NCBI GenBank assembly: GCA_002707205.1
Contig: PAMH01000019.1
Location: 1 to 50,392 of the forward strand
Source of the DNA: Legionellales bacterium
GTDB taxonomy: Bacteria > Pseudomonadota > Gammaproteobacteria > UBA1113
Direction of reading: 5' to 3'
Length of the DNA stretch: 50,392 bases
The notes under the pieces were generated by a model that was given only the letters and a program-made list of their open reading frames with translations, did no database searches and was not told the origin of the DNA. The translations under genes were made by a program, and so were the position numbers. This document shows positions 38,755 to 46,807 of the stretch, one piece after another (the stretch's first letter is position 1; every line of letters begins with the position of its first letter).

Positions 38755-39378
38755 ATGGCGCAATATATCCAAATACATCCAGAAAATCCACAAGAACGGC
38801 TTATTCAGCAAGCCGTTAATATGCTTCATGAAGGTGCTGTTATCGTTTATCCCACTGACTCAGCTTATGCACTAGGTTGTCATATGGGTGATCATAAAGC
38901 GCTAGAACGTATCCGAAAAATTAGAGAATTAACTCAAGCTCATCATTTTACGTTGGTCTGTAAAGATCTTAAAGATCTTGGGACTTATGCGCAGATAGAC
39001 AATTCAGCCTTTAGAATGTTAAAAAGTCTTATACCAGGTGCTTTTACTTTTTTACTTAAAGCAACACGAGAAGTGCCAAAGCGATTACTACATACGAAAA
39101 GAAAAACAATAGGTCTTCGTGTTCCAGATAATAAAATTAGTCAAATGCTATTAGCAGCATTGGGCGAACCCTTAATGAGTACAACTTTAATTTTACCAGA
39201 ACAAACTTTACCCATGGTCGATCCTTATGATATTCAGTGTGCATTAGACAGTAAAGTTGATTTAATCATTGATGGTGGAAACTGTGGTTTTGAACCAACT
39301 ACCGTTATTGATTTAATTGAATGGCCGCCTGTTTTAATTCGTCAAGGTAAAGGCAATGCTTCTGAGTATTTTGAGTAA
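38755..39378 (+). CDS. yciO: YciO family protein (Sua5/YrdC-like)
   Basis: The 207-residue protein carries the YrdC fold, with VIVYPTDSAYALGC, HHFTLVCKDL, PGAFTFLLKAT and KTIGLRVPDN. From start to end it follows the E. coli YciO pattern (IHPENPQERLI at the N-terminus, TTVIDL near the C-terminus) rather than TsaC/Sua5, which makes threonylcarbamoyl-AMP for tRNA. The physiological role of YciO is not settled. It precedes scpA by 173 bases, an arrangement common in gammaproteobacteria. Confidence 0.93.
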   Translation: MAQYIQIHPENPQERLIQQAVNMLHEGAVIVYPTDSAYALGCHMGDHKALERIRKIRELTQAHHFTLVCKDLKDLGTYAQIDNSAFRMLKSLIPGAFTFLLKATREVPKRLLHTKRKTIGLRVPDNKISQMLLAALGEPLMSTTLILPEQTLPMVDPYDIQCALDSKVDLIIDGGNCGFEPTTVIDLIEWPPVLIRQGKGNASEYFE

Positions 39379-39551
39379 ATATTAGTTATATACTAATTTT
39401 TCTTATACATTAGGCTATAAAAAACATTTGAATAAGATTAACCTGAGTAAGGGTGAGGTGTTGTTTCTGTTTATAACCAAAGTAATATCTCTATAGTAAT
39501 GATGCCTAAAATTCGATAAAATAACATATAAATTATTGATTGGCGGTTTAA

Positions 39552-40394
39552 GTGACGGAAGCAGAACTTGATTTAGATGTAGCTGGACAAGCAGTCGTAG
39601 AACAAGACGTTCATGAGTGGTTGGCTTATGTTTATGGTAAGCCTTTTGCTGAACTCCCTTCTGATTTATATATTCCCCCGGATGCTTTAGAAGTTTTTTT
39701 AGAAACTTTTTCAGGTCCTTTAGATTTATTATTATATTTAATTCGTAAAAATAATTTAGATATTTTAGATATTCCTATTGCTGAAATCACACGACAATAT
39801 ATTGAATATGTTGAGTTGATGCGCGATTTTCGTTTAGAGTTAGCATCCGAGTATCTCGTTATGGCGGCGACTTTAGCAGAAATAAAATCTCGAATGTTAT
39901 TACCGCGTCAAGCAAGCAATGAAGATGAGGAAGAACTTGATCCACGAGCAGAGCTTGTCAGACGTTTACAGGAATATGAGCGTTTTAAAAAAGCAGGCGA
40001 AGATATTGATGCCTTGCCTCGATTAGAAAGAGATATTTTCATTAGCAGAGCTCAAGAACCTGTAATGGAGCATGTTAAGCCAGAACCTGAAGTTAATTTG
40101 AGTGAAATGTTGCATGCGCTAAAAAATATTTTGAAAAAAGCAGATTTAAAGCAAAGCCATCATATTGAAAAAGAAACGTTGAGCGTACGTGAAAAAATGA
40201 CTTATGTTTTAGGATTAACAAAAGGTGAAAATTTTGTGCCTTTTGAGGGATTATTTAAGTTTGATGAGGGACGTTTAGGTGTCGTGGTCACCTTTATTGC
40301 TATTTTAGAATTATTGAAACAATCAATGGTTGAAATTATACAAAACGAAGCAGCACAATTTAGTCCCATTCATATTAAGGCAGTACAGGCATGA
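39552..40394 (+). CDS. scpA: segregation and condensation protein A
   Basis: ScpA is the kleisin that links SMC dimers with ScpB for chromosome organisation. The 280-residue protein has the N-terminal kleisin helix region (FSGPLDLLLYLIRKNNLDILDIPI), the YLVMAATLAEIKSRMLLP block and a C-terminal winged-helix part (FEGLFK...VVTFIAILELLKQ). The start is GTG 39552 with a GGCGG-like site upstream. It overlaps scpB by 4 bases. No smc gene is in the window. Confidence 0.95.
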   Translation: MTEAELDLDVAGQAVVEQDVHEWLAYVYGKPFAELPSDLYIPPDALEVFLETFSGPLDLLLYLIRKNNLDILDIPIAEITRQYIEYVELMRDFRLELASEYLVMAATLAEIKSRMLLPRQASNEDEEELDPRAELVRRLQEYERFKKAGEDIDALPRLERDIFISRAQEPVMEHVKPEPEVNLSEMLHALKNILKKADLKQSHHIEKETLSVREKMTYVLGLTKGENFVPFEGLFKFDEGRLGVVVTFIAILELLKQSMVEIIQNEAAQFSPIHIKAVQA

Positions 40395-41206
40395 TGGAAA
40401 AGCAACAACTCAAACAAATTTTAGAAGCCGCAATTTTTGCGGCGGGCGAGCCTGTAACCGTTGAAAGATTACTCAAATTATTTGATGAGACTTCAATGAT
40501 TGATGCAGAACAGATTCATCAAGCGTTATTAGCATTAAAAGAAGATTGTGCAGATAAAGTTTATCATCTAAAAGAAGTCGCTAGTGGCTTTAGGTTTCAA
40601 GTCAATAAAGATTTTAGCCCTTGGCTTGTCAAGTTATGGGAAGAGAAACCGCCTAAATATTCGAAAGCAGTTTTAGAAACATTAGCACTGGTTGCATATC
40701 GACAGCCAACAACGAGACCTGAGGTGGAAGAAATCCGCGGTGTTAGTTCTAGCTCGCATATTTTCAAAACCTTACTAGAAAGAGAATGGATTCGTGTAGT
40801 TGGTCATAAAGATATTCCTGGTAAACCAAGCTTATTTGCAACGACAAAACAATTCTTAGATTATTTTAATTTGCAAAGTCTGGAAGATTTGCCAACCCTT
40901 GCTGAAGTAATGGATTTAGATCAAGTCGCTAAGAGTTTAGGGGAGCAATTAGAATTATCAGTTAATGATATCGATGACGAGCAAACATTGACAACCCTGT
41001 CTCAGACGAAAGATATGAGAGATGAGTATCTTACTGAAGATAATGAAACGAAGGATATGAATAATAATATGACCTTAGCAAGTATTACAGAAAATTTTGC
41101 TCATCATACTATGGCAACAGTATCGCAACAGGATAAATTAGCTGATGATGAAGGATATGAGCATGAAGAAGCTACAGATATTGAAAACGAGACTGAAAAA
41201 AATTAG
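40391..41206 (+). CDS. scpB: segregation and condensation protein B with long acidic tail
   Basis: ScpB dimers bind ScpA and stabilise the SMC complex. The 271-residue protein has the two winged-helix domains (ILEAAIFAAGEPVTVERLL and VLETLALVAYRQPTTRPEVEEIRG) up to about residue 180. The remaining 90 residues are acidic and low in complexity (Asp, Glu, Asn, Thr, Met), longer than in many relatives. It overlaps scpA by 4 bases and is followed by rluB after 39 bases. Confidence 0.95.
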   Translation: MMEKQQLKQILEAAIFAAGEPVTVERLLKLFDETSMIDAEQIHQALLALKEDCADKVYHLKEVASGFRFQVNKDFSPWLVKLWEEKPPKYSKAVLETLALVAYRQPTTRPEVEEIRGVSSSSHIFKTLLEREWIRVVGHKDIPGKPSLFATTKQFLDYFNLQSLEDLPTLAEVMDLDQVAKSLGEQLELSVNDIDDEQTLTTLSQTKDMRDEYLTEDNETKDMNNNMTLASITENFAHHTMATVSQQDKLADDEGYEHEEATDIENETEKN

Positions 41207-41245
41207 TAAAACTTGATATAAAACAATTAAATTTAAGATAAATAT

Positions 41246-42043
41246 ATGAAAGAACGTATACAAAAAGTATTAGCTCAGGCTGGCTACGGCTCAAGACGAG
41301 AAATTGAAAAATGGATTATTGAAGGACGTGTAAAAATTGGTAAAAGCAAAGCATCTTTAGGTGATAAAATCTCTTATGATGATAAAGTTTTCTTAGATGA
41401 TAAATTATTACCGTTAACCGATAAAGAAAAGTTAGCTTGCCGTGTGATTGCTTACCATAAGCCTGAGGGTGAGATTTGTAGTCGGCATGATCCTGAGGGA
41501 AGATCAACGGTTTTTGACCAATTGCCACGTTTACAAAAAGCACGTTGGGTTATGATTGGTCGCTTAGACATTAATACGGCGGGATTATTACTTTTTACAA
41601 CTGATGGAGAATTGGCGAATCGTTTAATGCATCCAAAATATGAAATAGAGAGAGAGTATGCTGTTCGTGTTTATGGGGATGTGACACAAACACAACTGAA
41701 TAATATGACTTCAGGGGTGATGCTAGAAGATGGTCCCGCTAAGTTTGAACGAATTAAACTAGAAGGTGGAGAGGGTAAAAATCAATGGTTTCATGTTATT
41801 TTAAAAGAGGGTAGAAAGCGTGAAGTTCGCCGCTTGTGGGAATCTCAAGGGTTAACAGTTAGCCGATTATTACGTATTCGATACGATGAAATTATTTTAA
41901 ATCGAACATTAAAGCAAGGTAAGTGGATGGATTTGCCCGCACCACTTATTCGTAATTTAGGTAAGCGAGTTGAACTTGAACTTAATGCTTATAGCAAAAA
42001 TTTCACTTCTGGACACGAGATGCGTTATCGAGATAATAAATAG
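41246..42043 (+). CDS. rluB: 23S rRNA pseudouridine synthase RluB
   Basis: RluB makes pseudouridine 2605 in 23S rRNA. The 265-residue protein has an N-terminal S4 RNA-binding domain (QKVLAQAGYGSRREIEKWI), then the catalytic Asp block GRLDINTAGLLLFTTDG and the C-terminal KEGRKREVRRLWES motif. The position after scpA-scpB is the standard place for rluB, which separates it from rluE and rluF. Confidence 0.94.
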   Translation: MKERIQKVLAQAGYGSRREIEKWIIEGRVKIGKSKASLGDKISYDDKVFLDDKLLPLTDKEKLACRVIAYHKPEGEICSRHDPEGRSTVFDQLPRLQKARWVMIGRLDINTAGLLLFTTDGELANRLMHPKYEIEREYAVRVYGDVTQTQLNNMTSGVMLEDGPAKFERIKLEGGEGKNQWFHVILKEGRKREVRRLWESQGLTVSRLLRIRYDEIILNRTLKQGKWMDLPAPLIRNLGKRVELELNAYSKNFTSGHEMRYRDNK

Positions 42044-42164
42044 CCAAAATTTCGTATTTTGAAATCATCTAAGTATATTTATTTTTTAAAACTTATCTGA
42101 TTGTTAATAATCGTTTAAGCTTTACTTGAAATAATACAAAATATCTCAAGTAAAAAGGCTATTT

Positions 42165-42794
42165 ATGGGCAACTATAATTCAAACTTAAGTAATTTTGCA
42201 TCGTCTAAGTTACAATCTGAGCTTATTGGTTTTAGAGATAGCGCAAAAGAAGAAGAATATCTGTATGTGCTGCATTATTTTTCTGGTTTTTATGTTCAAG
42301 AACCGACACTTCAAACATCTGGTAAACTTCAGTTAAAGTTTTTAGCACCTATGAATGAAATCATAAATATTCATTGTGAGGATTTTTCACAATTTCCTCA
42401 AGCGATTCAAAATAATTTTAAAGCATTAGACTTTTTAATTGCATGTTTTAAATATCATGGCTTTTGTAAAAGTGAAGATAATTATCCTATATTAGAGGGC
42501 GCAGGGCTACTAGAAACGCATGTTGGTTTGTACGATAATCAAGATTTTGTTATTTTAGGTCATACTTATGATAATGATGAATTTTTATTACCCCGCACAG
42601 CAACCCCTGAATCATTATTCGCAAATAATGTTAAGATTCATGAAAATTTTTGCGAGGCTTCATTTAAAGATTGCTCCGAACATCTCATTAAGAAATTAGT
42701 AATATTTTTGAAAAATACATGTAAGCTTAGAGAATTAATTTCCCCCTTAAAGAGCGAAGTTGTGCATGCACCACATAATATTATTAAACCTTAA
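42165..42794 (+). CDS. hypothetical protein, 209 residues
   Basis: I do not recognise this protein. It has no signal peptide or membrane helix and appears soluble, with an aromatic- and acid-rich composition (YLYVLHYFSGFYVQEP, FLIACFKYHGFCKSEDNYP). It contains five cysteines with no metal-site spacing. AAAGG lies 8 bases before the ATG, and a short hairpin-free gap separates it from rluB. It converges with bfr, with only 10 bases between the stop codons. Its location at the edge of conserved genes and lack of family marks suggest a lineage-specific gene; a secreted effector is conceivable but unsupported. Confidence 0.6.
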   Translation: MGNYNSNLSNFASSKLQSELIGFRDSAKEEEYLYVLHYFSGFYVQEPTLQTSGKLQLKFLAPMNEIINIHCEDFSQFPQAIQNNFKALDFLIACFKYHGFCKSEDNYPILEGAGLLETHVGLYDNQDFVILGHTYDNDEFLLPRTATPESLFANNVKIHENFCEASFKDCSEHLIKKLVIFLKNTCKLRELISPLKSEVVHAPHNIIKP

Positions 42795-42804
42795 TTGTTA
42801 TTAT

Positions 42805-43269
42805 TTACATTTTTGATTGTAAGTAATTTTGTTCGCCAATTTTATCTATTAATTCGAGTTGCGTTTCTATCCAGTCTAAGTGTTCTTCTTCGCTATCAAG
42901 GATAGAACTAAATAAATCACGGCTAACAAAATCTTGAACAGATTCAGCGTATGTAATTGCATCACGTAATAAAGGAATAGCCATATTCTCTAGCTTTAGA
43001 TCACAAGTTAACATTTCTTTGACATTTTCACCAATCATGAGCTTACCAATCTGTTGTAGGTTTGGTAGACCCTCTAAAAATAAAATACGATCAGTTAATT
43101 GTTCTGCATGTTTCATTTCATCAATAGATTCTTCATATTCATGCTTTGCCAATTTTTCAAAACCCCAGTTCTTGAACATTTTAGCATGTAGAAAGTATTG
43201 ATTTATGGCTGTAAGTTCATTTGTTAATGCTTGATTTAAATATTGAATAATTTTTGCATCACCTTTCAT
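42805..43269 (-). CDS. bfr: bacterioferritin
   Basis: Bfr forms a 24-subunit haem-containing shell that oxidises and stores iron. The 154-residue protein closely follows the E. coli sequence: [27 protein letters not shown]. The ferroxidase ligands Glu18, Glu51 and His54 and the haem ligand Met52 (DEMKHAE) are present. ATG 43269 is preceded by CGGAG; the frame extends to 43332, but the extra 21 residues have no family match. Bfd lies 100 bases upstream on the same strand. Confidence 0.97.
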   Translation of the reverse strand: MKGDAKIIQYLNQALTNELTAINQYFLHAKMFKNWGFEKLAKHEYEESIDEMKHAEQLTDRILFLEGLPNLQQIGKLMIGENVKEMLTCDLKLENMAIPLLRDAITYAESVQDFVSRDLFSSILDSEEEHLDWIETQLELIDKIGEQNYLQSKM

Positions 43270-43304
43270 TAAACACTCCGTGATTAGTAACAAGTTAGGT
43301 TTTA

Positions 43305-43332
43305 ATAATACATGAGCAGTAATACTTTGCAA
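43305..43332 (-). promoter_or_regulatory. candidate separate promoter of bfr
   Basis: On the minus strand TTGCAA (43332-43327) and TATTAT (43310-43305) are 16 bases apart, about 35 bases before the bfr start. It would let bfr be expressed when the Fur-controlled bfd promoter is off. Judged by eye only. Confidence 0.35.
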
Positions 43333-43369
43333 ACAGTTCTATTTGCTTTTACCATGTCTTAATATCAAA

Positions 43370-43564
43370 TTAAATTTGTGTAGTAGATGTAGAATTAAGT
43401 TCATTAGTTGTTGAGATAATGATTTCTTTTGCTAACGTTGCACATTTTCCACACTGTTGTGCAACACCAAGCTGTTTACATAGCGATCGTACAGATGTAC
43501 AACCGTTTAAAGCTTCTTGTTTAATTTGTTTTGCAGTAATTCCACGACATATACAAACATACAT
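43370..43564 (-). CDS. bfd: bacterioferritin-associated ferredoxin
   Basis: Bfd is a [2Fe-2S] ferredoxin that docks on bacterioferritin and reduces the core so that iron is released. The ligands are the CIC pair at the start (MYVCICRGIT) and the QQCGKC pair. The start at 43564 gives 64 residues like E. coli Bfd; an in-frame ATG at 43579 would add five residues. No good ribosome site precedes either. Upstream is a near-consensus promoter overlapped by a Fur box, so expression should rise in iron starvation. Confidence 0.9.
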   Translation of the reverse strand: MYVCICRGITAKQIKQEALNGCTSVRSLCKQLGVAQQCGKCATLAKEIIISTTNELNSTSTTQI

Positions 43565-43598
43565 AGTTGATGAATTCATTTTATGATAAGTTGTAGCT

Positions 43599-43628
43599 AT
43601 TATAAACGCAAATGAGAATCATTGTCAA
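43599..43628 (-). promoter_or_regulatory. bfd promoter with Fur box in the spacer
   Basis: On the minus strand a perfect TTGACA (43628-43623) and a perfect TATAAT (43604-43599) are 18 bases apart. The plus-strand bases 43608-43626, GCAAATGAGAATCATTGTC, match the 19-base Fur consensus at 15 positions and lie across the spacer and -35 box. A second Fur-like half (AATGATTTTCAATT) follows at about 43634. Fur bound with iron would block RNA polymerase. Confidence 0.8.
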
Positions 43629-43834
43629 ACAAGAATGATTTTCAATTAGCAAAATTTAGAGAATAAGTTTGCATTTCTAATAAAGCTTTTTTATTTTATA
43701 CTGCAATTACTCGCCCAGGAACCAAGAAGCTCTCATAAGCGCTAGTAAAAAAAGGATGATCATACGGTACAAATTGCCAAATCAGTCCTGAACACCCCTG
43801 TAGGAAGTAAAACAAGTTTTCCTTAAAAAAAGCT
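43629..43834. other. gene-free stretch between bfd and the tRNA genes
   Basis: Together with the two flanking promoters, this makes a gap of about 340 bases. Apart from the second Fur-like half-site near 43634, I see no RNA gene and no open frame with a ribosome site. The stretch 43710-43800 has mixed composition, higher in GC than its surroundings, but matches nothing that I recognise. Confidence 0.35.
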
Positions 43835-43862
43835 TTGATAAATAAGTATAATACGTTATACT
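43835..43862 (+). promoter_or_regulatory. promoter of the tRNA-Ser/tRNA-Arg genes
   Basis: TTGATA (43835-43840) and TATACT (43857-43862) are 16 bases apart, ending 43 bases before the tRNA-Ser gene. It is the only good promoter in this gap on the plus strand. Confidence 0.55.
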
Positions 43863-43905
43863 GCACAGCATATTTAACGGGAACTTTTTAGTTAAATTTA
43901 TTATT

Positions 43906-43998
43906 GGAGAGATGGCCGAGCGGCTGAAGGCGCTCCCCTGCTAAGGGAGTATGGGACTTATACTTCCATCGAGGGTTCGAATCCCTCTCTCTCCGCCA
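43906..43998 (+). tRNA. tRNA-Ser (anticodon GCT)
   Basis: The acceptor stem GGAGAGA pairs with TCTCTCC at the 3' end, followed by discriminator G and an encoded CCA. The anticodon loop reads CTGCTAA, giving GCT for AGC/AGU serine codons. The long variable arm (GTATGGGACTTATAC) is typical of class II tRNA-Ser. The T loop GGTTCGAATCC is standard. Confidence 0.97.
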
Positions 43999-44059
43999 TT
44001 ATCGCTTGCAATGAATAACCAGTCTGGTTATAATCGCCAGCAGTAAGGAACGTCACAAT

Positions 44060-44136
44060 GCGCCCGTAGCTCAGCTGGATAGAGTACCTGGCTACGAACC
44101 AGGTGGTCGGAGGTTCGAATCCTTCCGGGCGCGCCA
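44060..44136 (+). tRNA. tRNA-Arg (anticodon ACG)
   Basis: The acceptor stem GCGCCCG pairs with CGGGCGC, then discriminator G and encoded CCA. The anticodon loop CTACGAA gives ACG, read as ICG for CGU/CGC/CGA arginine codons after deamination. It is 77 bases long and lies 61 bases after tRNA-Ser, probably in one transcript. A T-run follows at once. Confidence 0.97.
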
Positions 44137-44460
44137 TTTTTTCTTTTCTATCAAAAATTTAGACGAATGTCGTGATATTAATTTTATCCGCTAAAATTTT
44201 TTGTTACGATTTTGCTACTTTTGTATCCAGTACCAAGTAGTGTCACAACTCATTACATTAAGTTTTCATTTTCTTTATTAAAAATATTTTTCTACGCAGG
44301 GGCTTACCGTTGATTATTTAATGATGTCAATCAACTTATTAATAAGTCAAAGTATTTAGGTGTGAAGAAGTTGCCACGCCCCAACAATTGTGCTGGGGGT
44401 GTGGAAGCGTAAATTTGATTAATATCAGTTTTACTTAGAAGGCAGAAGTTTTATGTGCAA
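44137..44460. other. gene-free stretch after tRNA-Arg with a GC-rich hairpin
   Basis: This 324-base stretch has no open frame of note. A T-run directly after the tRNA may serve as its terminator. A GC-rich hairpin pairs CCACGCCCC (44374-44382) with GGGGGTGTGG (44395-44404), using G-U pairing, but has no T-run on either strand. A weaker pair, GTTGATT (44309-44315) and AATCAAC (44329-44335), lies before it. The 3' ends of tRNA genes are common integration sites, but no attachment repeat or integrase was found. Confidence 0.4.
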
Positions 44461-45018
44461 TTAAGGCATACTTGGTTGCTGAAGGTGAGGGGGTTCATCT
44501 TCTTTGCAAGTTTCATTTTTTCTGGATCTGGCTTGTAAAACCGTGAAGTTAAGGAATGAAGCATGCAAGGAATGTGCTGTTCCTATATGAGTATACATGT
44601 TAAGCACGGCATTTTTTTGAGATAGTTTAGCTAACAAGGAATGAAGCATACAAGGCATACCTGCTGTTCCTATATGAGTATACATGTTAAGCACGGCATT
44701 TTTTTGAGATAGTTTAGCTAAAAATGCTTTATATTCTTCTGGAGTAGCATTTTTTATCCAAACTGATAACTCTAGAATATACTGAAAAAATTTTTCGTCT
44801 AATTTTGTCATTTCTATATATTTATTGTAGAGTTCTTGTAAACCTTGGGAATGAGACTTTTTAAGCTCATCAGGCTCACTAAATGATAAATTTCTAACTT
44901 GATTTAAATTAAAATCATCAAAGGCCGTTTCAACTAATTGAAGCATTTTTTTATCTACAATTTTCAGATTTTCCTCTATATTTGTCCACTCTGAAATAGT
45001 GGTGGGATAACCTCTCAT
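44461..45018 (-). CDS. hypothetical protein with a recent internal tandem duplication
   Basis: I do not recognise this 185-residue protein. It appears soluble and mostly helical, with many charged residues in the first 100. Its most striking part is a 29-residue tandem duplication: the block AKLSQKNAVLNMYTHIGTA occurs twice, and the DNA copies (44576-44634 and 44663-44721) are identical over 59 bases. The C-terminal tail (KEDEPPHLQQPSMP) is polar and Pro-rich. ATG 45018 is preceded by AGGA 10 bases upstream. It sits alone behind the tRNA pair, in a zone that looks lineage-specific. Confidence 0.6.
   Translation of the reverse strand: MRGYPTTISEWTNIEENLKIVDKKMLQLVETAFDDFNLNQVRNLSFSEPDELKKSHSQGLQELYNKYIEMTKLDEKFFQYILELSVWIKNATPEEYKAFLAKLSQKNAVLNMYTHIGTAGMPCMLHSLLAKLSQKNAVLNMYTHIGTAHSLHASFLNFTVLQARSRKNETCKEDEPPHLQQPSMP
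44576..44721. repeat. 59-bp perfect direct repeat (period 87 bases)
   Basis: Bases 44576-44634 recur exactly at 44663-44721. The short motif AAGGAATGAAGCAT also precedes both copies (44551 and 44636). The 87-base period keeps the reading frame of the unknown gene. The identity indicates a recent slippage-type duplication. Confidence 0.9.
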
Positions 45019-45063
45019 GGCATCAATTCCTAATTTATTTTAATATTGAATTGTAAGACATCG

Positions 45064-45168
45064 ATGATAACACAAATAAATGTAAAAGTAATAGATGCTT
45101 CCTTAAAGCAAGATTTACCAATGTTGAACAAGTTGCGAACTATAAAATTTATATGGGTGTCATCTTGA
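45064..45168 (+). CDS. possible 34-residue small ORF followed by a terminator
   Basis: An ATG at 45064 opens a 34-codon frame (MITQINVKVIDASLKQDLPM as its first part) ending with TGA at 45166-45168. Only a weak purine stretch (TAAGA) precedes it. A hairpin with T-run starts 5 bases after the stop, which is why it is listed. It lies opposite to and just upstream of the unknown minus-strand gene. It could be a chance frame; no family is recognised. Confidence 0.2.
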   Translation: MITQINVKVIDASLKQDLPMLNKLRTIKFIWVSS

Positions 45169-45172
45169 ACCT

Positions 45173-45198
45173 TGACGTTATTCAGTAGCGTCATTTTT
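45173..45198 (+). terminator. plus-strand terminator with no known gene upstream
   Basis: TGACGTTA (45173-45180) pairs with TAGCGTCA (45186-45193), including one T-G wobble, around a 5-base loop, followed by TTTTT. It points to a plus-strand transcript ending here, but no annotated plus-strand gene precedes it closer than the tRNA pair. Confidence 0.5.
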
Positions 45199-45213
45199 AG
45201 TGGCTTTTAGGTG

Positions 45214-45241
45214 ACTCATGCTACTACTGAGTATTTTTTTT
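45214..45241 (+). terminator. second plus-strand hairpin with T-run
   Basis: ACTCA (45214-45218) pairs with TGAGT (45228-45232), followed by an A and eight T. The stem is short, but the T-run is the longest nearby. It lies just after the previous terminator. Confidence 0.35.
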
Positions 45242-45243
45242 GC

Positions 45244-45279
45244 GCAGATAACTCCAGATTTATCGTTGAAGTTATCTGC
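45244..45279. repeat. hairpin beyond the 3' end of the Do protease gene
   Basis: GCAGATAACT (45244-45253) and AGTTATCTGC (45270-45279) form a perfect 10-bp stem with a 16-base loop, 13 bases beyond the protease stop codon. On the minus strand it lacks a following T-run, so it may protect the mRNA end rather than terminate on its own. Confidence 0.5.
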
Positions 45280-45292
45280 AGTTGTTGTTTAA

Positions 45293-46657
45293 TTAAGGCT
45301 TTATCACAAAAAATGCTGCACCGTGTTTGCGAAAAATATTAATTAACAATTCATTGCCCTTAGTCATTTGTGCAACCTTTTCAAGCTGTGACAGGTTATG
45401 AACTGGCTGTTGATTAACGGAGGTAATAACATCACCTGCTCTTAAGCCCGCTTGCCATGCTGGTGTTGAATCTGTTAAATGTAAAATTTTAACACCTTGT
45501 ATAATGCCAAAATTTGGTACTTGCGCATCAAAGTTTTGCATGATTAATCCATATAAGAAAGGATTGTCTTTACGATTTTGTAAGTCAAACTTTCGTGGGT
45601 CAGTGGTAGTAAGTTTAGTTTTAAATACTTTACCTTTACGCAAAATCGTTAAATTAATATGATTATCTGCGCGAATTAAGCCAATCATATTCTTAACTTG
45701 GCCAGCGGTGGTAATTGTTTTGCCGTTAATTTCAGTGATGACATCTCCAATCTTTAATCCAGCTTTCGCAGCAGGGGAGCTTGCTGTAACTTGGGAAATG
45801 AGCGCACCTTTTGCATTAGGCTCATTAAGGGCATCAGCAAGTGCTGGCGTCAATGATTGCATCATAATGCCTGCAACACCACGACCAACGGAACCATATT
45901 TGACAATTTGTTCCATGATGCTATATGCCATGTCGGAAGGTATTGCAAAACCAATGCCAATATTTCCGCCACTAGGTGCAAGAATTGCGGTATTAATACC
46001 AACTAATTGTCCTTTTAAGTTAACTAATGCGCCGCCTGAATTCCCTGGATTTATCGAGGCATCTGTTTGAATGAAGTTTTCATAACCTTCAATACCCAGA
46101 TTATTACGTTGAAGCGCACTAACAACACCGGATGTTACGGTTTGATTCAGACCATAAGGACTGCCAATCGCAACCACAAAATCTCCAACTTGTACTTTGT
46201 TGGCATCTGCAAGTTTAATGGAATGTAAGTTGTTTGCGTGAATTTGTAAAACAGCAATATCAGAGGCGACATCTTGGCCAATAAGTTTTGCGTGATAACG
46301 TCTCCCGTCATTTAACGTCACTGTGATGATATTGGCTTGATCAGTTAAGTGTGCGTTAGTAAGAATATAACCTTTCTTGGCGTCAATTACGACGCCAGAG
46401 CCTAAATTTTCAAAGGTTTGACCGTTGGCTTGTGCATTTGGGTTACCTCGTTGTGCGGCAGGTTGAGAAAAAGGATCTGCATTTTGATCAATTTGCCCTT
46501 GACTAGTAATATTAACGACAGAGGGCATAACCTGCTTTAGCATTGGTGCTAAACTTGGCAATTTTTCACCTTGAACACTACTTGGCAAAGCTGCATAACC
46601 TGTTGAAATTACAATAATTGTTAGCATAAAACCAAATAGTTTGACTAATTTTGACAT
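45293..46657 (-). CDS. degQ: periplasmic serine protease of the Do (DegP/DegQ) family
   Basis: Do proteases degrade or refold damaged envelope proteins. The 454-residue protein has a signal peptide (about 1-23, ending in GYAA), the trypsin-like domain with His103 (NAHLTD), Asp133 (SDIAVLQ) and Ser207 (NPGNSGGAL), and two PDZ domains (about 255-350 and 375-450). The short Gln/Asn-rich LA-loop region and overall length are nearer to DegQ than to DegP; this assignment is tentative. It works with BamA, BamD, Skp and RseP encoded in the same window. Confidence 0.9.
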   Translation of the reverse strand: MSKLVKLFGFMLTIIVISTGYAALPSSVQGEKLPSLAPMLKQVMPSVVNITSQGQIDQNADPFSQPAAQRGNPNAQANGQTFENLGSGVVIDAKKGYILTNAHLTDQANIITVTLNDGRRYHAKLIGQDVASDIAVLQIHANNLHSIKLADANKVQVGDFVVAIGSPYGLNQTVTSGVVSALQRNNLGIEGYENFIQTDASINPGNSGGALVNLKGQLVGINTAILAPSGGNIGIGFAIPSDMAYSIMEQIVKYGSVGRGVAGIMMQSLTPALADALNEPNAKGALISQVTASSPAAKAGLKIGDVITEINGKTITTAGQVKNMIGLIRADNHINLTILRKGKVFKTKLTTTDPRKFDLQNRKDNPFLYGLIMQNFDAQVPNFGIIQGVKILHLTDSTPAWQAGLRAGDVITSVNQQPVHNLSQLEKVAQMTKGNELLINIFRKHGAAFFVIKP

Positions 46658-46807
46658 AAAATTTCCATAATCAATAATCTATGTCGAAATCATACAGCAT
46701 TCTTAAGTAAAATTTAAGTAGTTATGGTGAAAATAAGCACAAAATTTATAGGTAATGAACAGTTCTTTGCTATGCTTAGAGTAAAGCTTGAATTTAGGCA
46801 TTACTTT

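Noticed and set aside
44374-44404. GC-rich hairpin as terminator of the unknown minus-strand gene
   Set aside because: It has no T-run on either strand and needs G-U pairs, so it is reported only as structure.
44060-45292. Genomic island inserted at tRNA-Arg
   Set aside because: No integrase and no repeat of the tRNA 3' end were seen within the window.
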